Source: Pyrinomonadaceae bacterium (GTDB taxonomy: Bacteria; Acidobacteriota; Blastocatellia; Pyrinomonadales; Pyrinomonadaceae). Taken from it: a stretch of 7,822 bases of DNA. The notes under the pieces were generated by a model. The model made no database searches and was not told the DNA's origin. It saw only the letters and a program-made list of their open reading frames with translations. The stretch's first letter is position 1, and each line of letters opens with the position of its first letter. Made by a program: the position numbers and the translations under genes. The stretch covers positions 1 through 7,822 of the forward strand of contig JACCTF010000282.1 in assembly GCA_013812565.1 (NCBI GenBank). Reading direction: 5' to 3'. Of the stretch, positions 5,167-7,822 are shown one piece after another.

Positions 5167-7822
5167 ATGAACGCTTTTTTACCCGCTCGTCGATGGCCGT
5201 CTGCTTCGGTTCTTATACTGCTTGTCTCGTTGATTGCCGCCAGCGCGACTCTCTCATGTCGCCGCGACAATCTTCCCGATCCATCTTCAAAAGAATATCG
5301 CGATGTAGTGTCAGCGTTCTACACGGGGCTTGCCTCGCTTGATGTCGGCGATGACAGCCGCGCCGAATGTTACCTGACCTGGACCACTCAACTTGTCCCC
5401 GATGAACCGGCGGGCTGGGCCAATCGTGGATTGCTGCTGCTGCGCCAACGAGAGTTTGATAAAGCCTTTGAGGATTTAGAGCGTGCGCGCCTGCTTGCTC
5501 CCGACAATGATCAGATCAACGTTCTGCTCGCCTCGGTTGAAAGCAATCGCGGTCGCTTTAATGAAGCGATTACACTGCTGCGAAAAGCTGTAGCGGCGAA
5601 CCCGCAGAACCTTCGCGCACGCTACGCGCTTGCCAGCGAGATTGAGCGCGCGGGTGGGGAAGGCGGCGACCGCGAAGCGCAAACTCTGCTTGACGAAATT
5701 TTGCAGCGGCAACCCGACAACCTCGCCGTCCAGCTTGAACTCGTAAGACTGGCCGCCAAGCGCGGCGACGCGGAAACGCTGCGCACCGGCGTCGCACGTC
5801 TTGCGGCAAATCCGGTGGTGCAAACTCCAGATGTGCAAGGACAGTTCGCGGCGTTGCAGACGGCAGCGGGCAGCGGCAATCCTCGCCTCGCGGCAAATCG
5901 CGTTGCCTTCCTGCGCAACGTGCTGGTGCGCACTCCGCAGTACCGCAAGAGTCTGCGCCAGGTACGAACGCCGCCGGAAGAGGGCGGTGAGCCGCTCGCG
6001 AAGTTCGTCAGCTTGCCGTCGCCTGAACCGAATCCGGCCGCCACGGATACAGGAGTCACATTCACGGCGGAGACATTACAGTCCGATGCAGGCGGCAAAG
6101 CTTGGCCCTGGAGCGGCGTGGTTTCATTAACCGGTGAGGGAGCGCCCGCGACTGTGGTCGCTGATGGACGCGAAGTTCGCATCATGAGCGGCGCAACACT
6201 CGCTTTTCCCGGCGGTTCACAAGCCCCTGCTCCGGGAGGGCACGGCATCCTCAGCGCTGATCTCAACTATGATTGGAAAACCGATTTGGTCTTTGCCGGT
6301 GCGGGCGGCGTGCGCCTGTTTCGGCAGGGAGACGCGAACCAGTGGCGCGATGTCACGCCGCTGACGAAACTGTCTCCGGCAATCATCAATGACTCTTACG
6401 CGGGCGCGTGGGCGGCGGACGTTGATCTCGATGGCGACCTCGACATCGTCCTCGGCAAGACGGAAGGCGCGGCGCGCGTGCTGCGCAACAATGGCGATGA
6501 CACATTCAATCTGCTCGAACCATTCAGTGGTGCTGCCGGTTCGTTGCGAGGTTTCGCCTGGGCTGACATAGATGCCGACGGCGACCCCGATGCGACGCTG
6601 CTCAATGCCGATGGACAATTGCAAGTTTTCGCGAACGAACGCGCGGGCCAGTTCACTTTGCTTCCATCTCTGCCGACAGGGAACCGCGCGGTTGGGCTTA
6701 GCGTCGCGGACATCAACCGTGATGGTCTGCTCGACATCTTAGCCTTGAATGCGGATGGTCGGATCGTGCGCGTCTCGATTAACTCAGAAGGCACAGCGGG
6801 GCCGACTTGGAACACAGCGGAGTTGACGCGCTGGACCATTCCGGGCAGCGATCCGCTTGGCAACGCGGCAATCGGGGCAGCGCGACTCTTTGCCGCTGAT
6901 ATAGATAACAACGGTGGCCTCGACCTCGTCGCATCTGTCATGAACGGGGCGAGCACGGCGGGCAGCGACGGAGGCACATTCTCGCAAGCATGGCTAAGTG
7001 GTAAGAATGAAAGGGAAGAAAAGTTCACGGCGCTTGGTACGCCGACGGGGGCGCGCGTCTTCGCCGTAGCAGATATGACCGAAGATGGTCGGCTCGATTT
7101 CGTCGGACTCTCTGCGTCAGGCCAACCGCTGCGCGCTGTCAATCGCGGCACCAAGAATTATCACTGGCAAGTGATTCGTCCGCGTTCACAACAAGCGACC
7201 GGCGACCAGCGCATCAACTCGTTCGGCATCGGCGGCGAGATGGAGATCAGATCGGGTTTGCTGGTTCAGAAACAGGTAATCACATCACCGCTCATACACT
7301 TCGGATTAGGTGAACAAACCCGCGCCGATGTCGTGCGCATTGTCTGGCCGAACGGCTCGCCCCGCGCTGAGTTCGATCTGCAAGCGGATCAAACCATATT
7401 AGCTGAACAACGTCTCAAAGGTTCGTGCCCATCGCTCTTTGCCTGGAACGGCAAGGGAATGGATTTTGTTAAAGATTGCACGCCGTGGAGTTCGGCTTTG
7501 GGTCTGCGCATCAACGCGCAGGACACGGCAGACATTCTTCAGCCGGAGGAATGGAACAAGATTCCAGGAAGCAAACTCGCCTCGCGCGATGGCTTCTATG
7601 ATCTGCGGATCACGGCGGAACTATGGGAGACTTTCTATATCGATCACTACTCGCTGATGGCGGTGGATCATCCGGCGGGAACAGAAGTCTTCGTTGATGA
7701 ACGCTTCAGCGTCCCGCCGCCGAAGCTTGCTCTATATACAGTCAACACACCCCAACCTTTCGCGAGCGCGCGCGATGATCAAGGTCAGGATGTGACAGAC
7801 ATCGTGCGCGCCGAAGACGCGC
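5167..7822 (+). CDS. TPR / FG-GAP / ASPIC-UnbV exported lipoprotein, C-terminus cut by the window
   Basis: The frame stays open for 885 codons to the window edge. The start is fixed by an in-frame TAA at 5161. Residues 13-30 form a signal segment ending at C31, with an imperfect lipobox (TLSC). Residues 44-216 look like about four to five TPR units, such as the one ending LAPDN at 110-114. Six calcium-loop FG-GAP/VCBS repeats start at residues 365 (degenerate), 418, 467, 515, 578 and 636, with DVDLDGDLD at 418-426 the clearest. An ASPIC/UnbV domain spans about 683-747, including HFGLG at 711-715 and WPNG at 727-730. A further region from about 754 (CPSLFAWNG) to the edge holds DGFYDLRITAELWE at 808-821. 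Such proteins are common in Acidobacteriota and related to CRTAC1, with a beta-propeller core and presumed extracytoplasmic binding roles, but no reaction is established. No Shine-Dalgarno sequence is visible before the ATG. Confidence 0.93.
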   Translation, partial: MNAFLPARRWPSASVLILLVSLIAASATLSCRRDNLPDPSSKEYRDVVSAFYTGLASLDVGDDSRAECYLTWTTQLVPDEPAGWANRGLLLLRQREFDKAFEDLERARLLAPDNDQINVLLASVESNRGRFNEAITLLRKAVAANPQNLRARYALASEIERAGGEGGDREAQTLLDEILQRQPDNLAVQLELVRLAAKRGDAETLRTGVARLAANPVVQTPDVQGQFAALQTAAGSGNPRLAANRVAFLRNVLVRTPQYRKSLRQVRTPPEEGGEPLAKFVSLPSPEPNPAATDTGVTFTAETLQSDAGGKAWPWSGVVSLTGEGAPATVVADGREVRIMSGATLAFPGGSQAPAPGGHGILSADLNYDWKTDLVFAGAGGVRLFRQGDANQWRDVTPLTKLSPAIINDSYAGAWAADVDLDGDLDIVLGKTEGAARVLRNNGDDTFNLLEPFSGAAGSLRGFAWADIDADGDPDATLLNADGQLQVFANERAGQFTLLPSLPTGNRAVGLSVADINRDGLLDILALNADGRIVRVSINSEGTAGPTWNTAELTRWTIPGSDPLGNAAIGAARLFAADIDNNGGLDLVASVMNGASTAGSDGGTFSQAWLSGKNEREEKFTALGTPTGARVFAVADMTEDGRLDFVGLSASGQPLRAVNRGTKNYHWQVIRPRSQQATGDQRINSFGIGGEMEIRSGLLVQKQVITSPLIHFGLGEQTRADVVRIVWPNGSPRAEFDLQADQTILAEQRLKGSCPSLFAWNGKGMDFVKDCTPWSSALGLRINAQDTADILQPEEWNKIPGSKLASRDGFYDLRITAELWETFYIDHYSLMAVDHPAGTEVFVDERFSVPPPKLALYTVNTPQPFASARDDQGQDVTDIVRAEDA

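Noticed and set aside
5079..5342. Plus-strand 87-codon open frame starting in the divergent region
   Set aside because: It runs out of frame into the lipoprotein gene, whose own start is fixed by an upstream in-frame stop and a good signal segment; its product has no recognisable feature.
5622..6266. Minus-strand open frame (214 codons) opposite the TPR and linker part of the lipoprotein
   Set aside because: Low-complexity Arg/Ala/Ser/Pro product, no motif, no ribosome binding site, wholly antisense to the real gene.
6396..7154. Long minus-strand open frame (252 codons) inside the lipoprotein gene
   Set aside because: It is antisense to a clearly coding frame with six calcium-loop motifs. 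Its product is Ser/Pro/Ala/Arg-rich without domains, as expected from reading a GC-rich gene backwards.

Overview
The window reads as chromosomal DNA from a bacterium of moderate to high GC content. The best guess is Acidobacteriota, possibly the Blastocatellia side. This rests on a TPR / FG-GAP / ASPIC-UnbV lipoprotein of a kind abundant in that phylum, on an exporter-type ABC pair with a TTG start and an overlapping stop, and on a heptamer repeat next to a gene. The assignment is inference from gene style, not from a marker gene. No rRNA, tRNA, CRISPR array, insertion sequence or integrase is visible.

Layout. (1) Positions 1-111 hold a pyrimidine-rich stretch with four tandem 7-base repeats just before the first convincing start codon. 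(2) Positions 112-2294, plus strand, carry a two-gene ABC exporter-like unit: a multi-spanning membrane protein followed by its ATPase, joined by a 4-base stop/start overlap. (3) After a 25-base convergent gap, positions 2320-4928 on the minus strand carry a complete ABC importer of the nitrate/sulfonate/taurine (NrtABC, SsuABC, TauABC, NMT1-like) type. It is transcribed as permease, ATPase, then substrate-binding protein. (4) Positions 4929-5166 are a divergent intergenic region with weak promoter-like sequences, a 14-base palindrome and a possible six-codon leader. (5) Positions 5167-7822, plus strand, are one long open frame that runs off the right end. It encodes a probable exported lipoprotein with TPR repeats, six calcium-loop FG-GAP/VCBS repeats, an ASPIC/UnbV domain and a further C-terminal region.

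How the parts work together. The exporter pair and the importer operon are each self-contained, and nothing links them except convergent placement. No catabolic enzyme lies next to the importer, so its substrate cannot be read from context. Its binding protein carries an unusual Cys-His-x-x-Cys sequence in the loop that lines the ligand pocket in NrtA/SsuA relatives, which is the most interesting lead here. The importer and the lipoprotein gene share one divergent control region, so co-regulation is possible but not shown.
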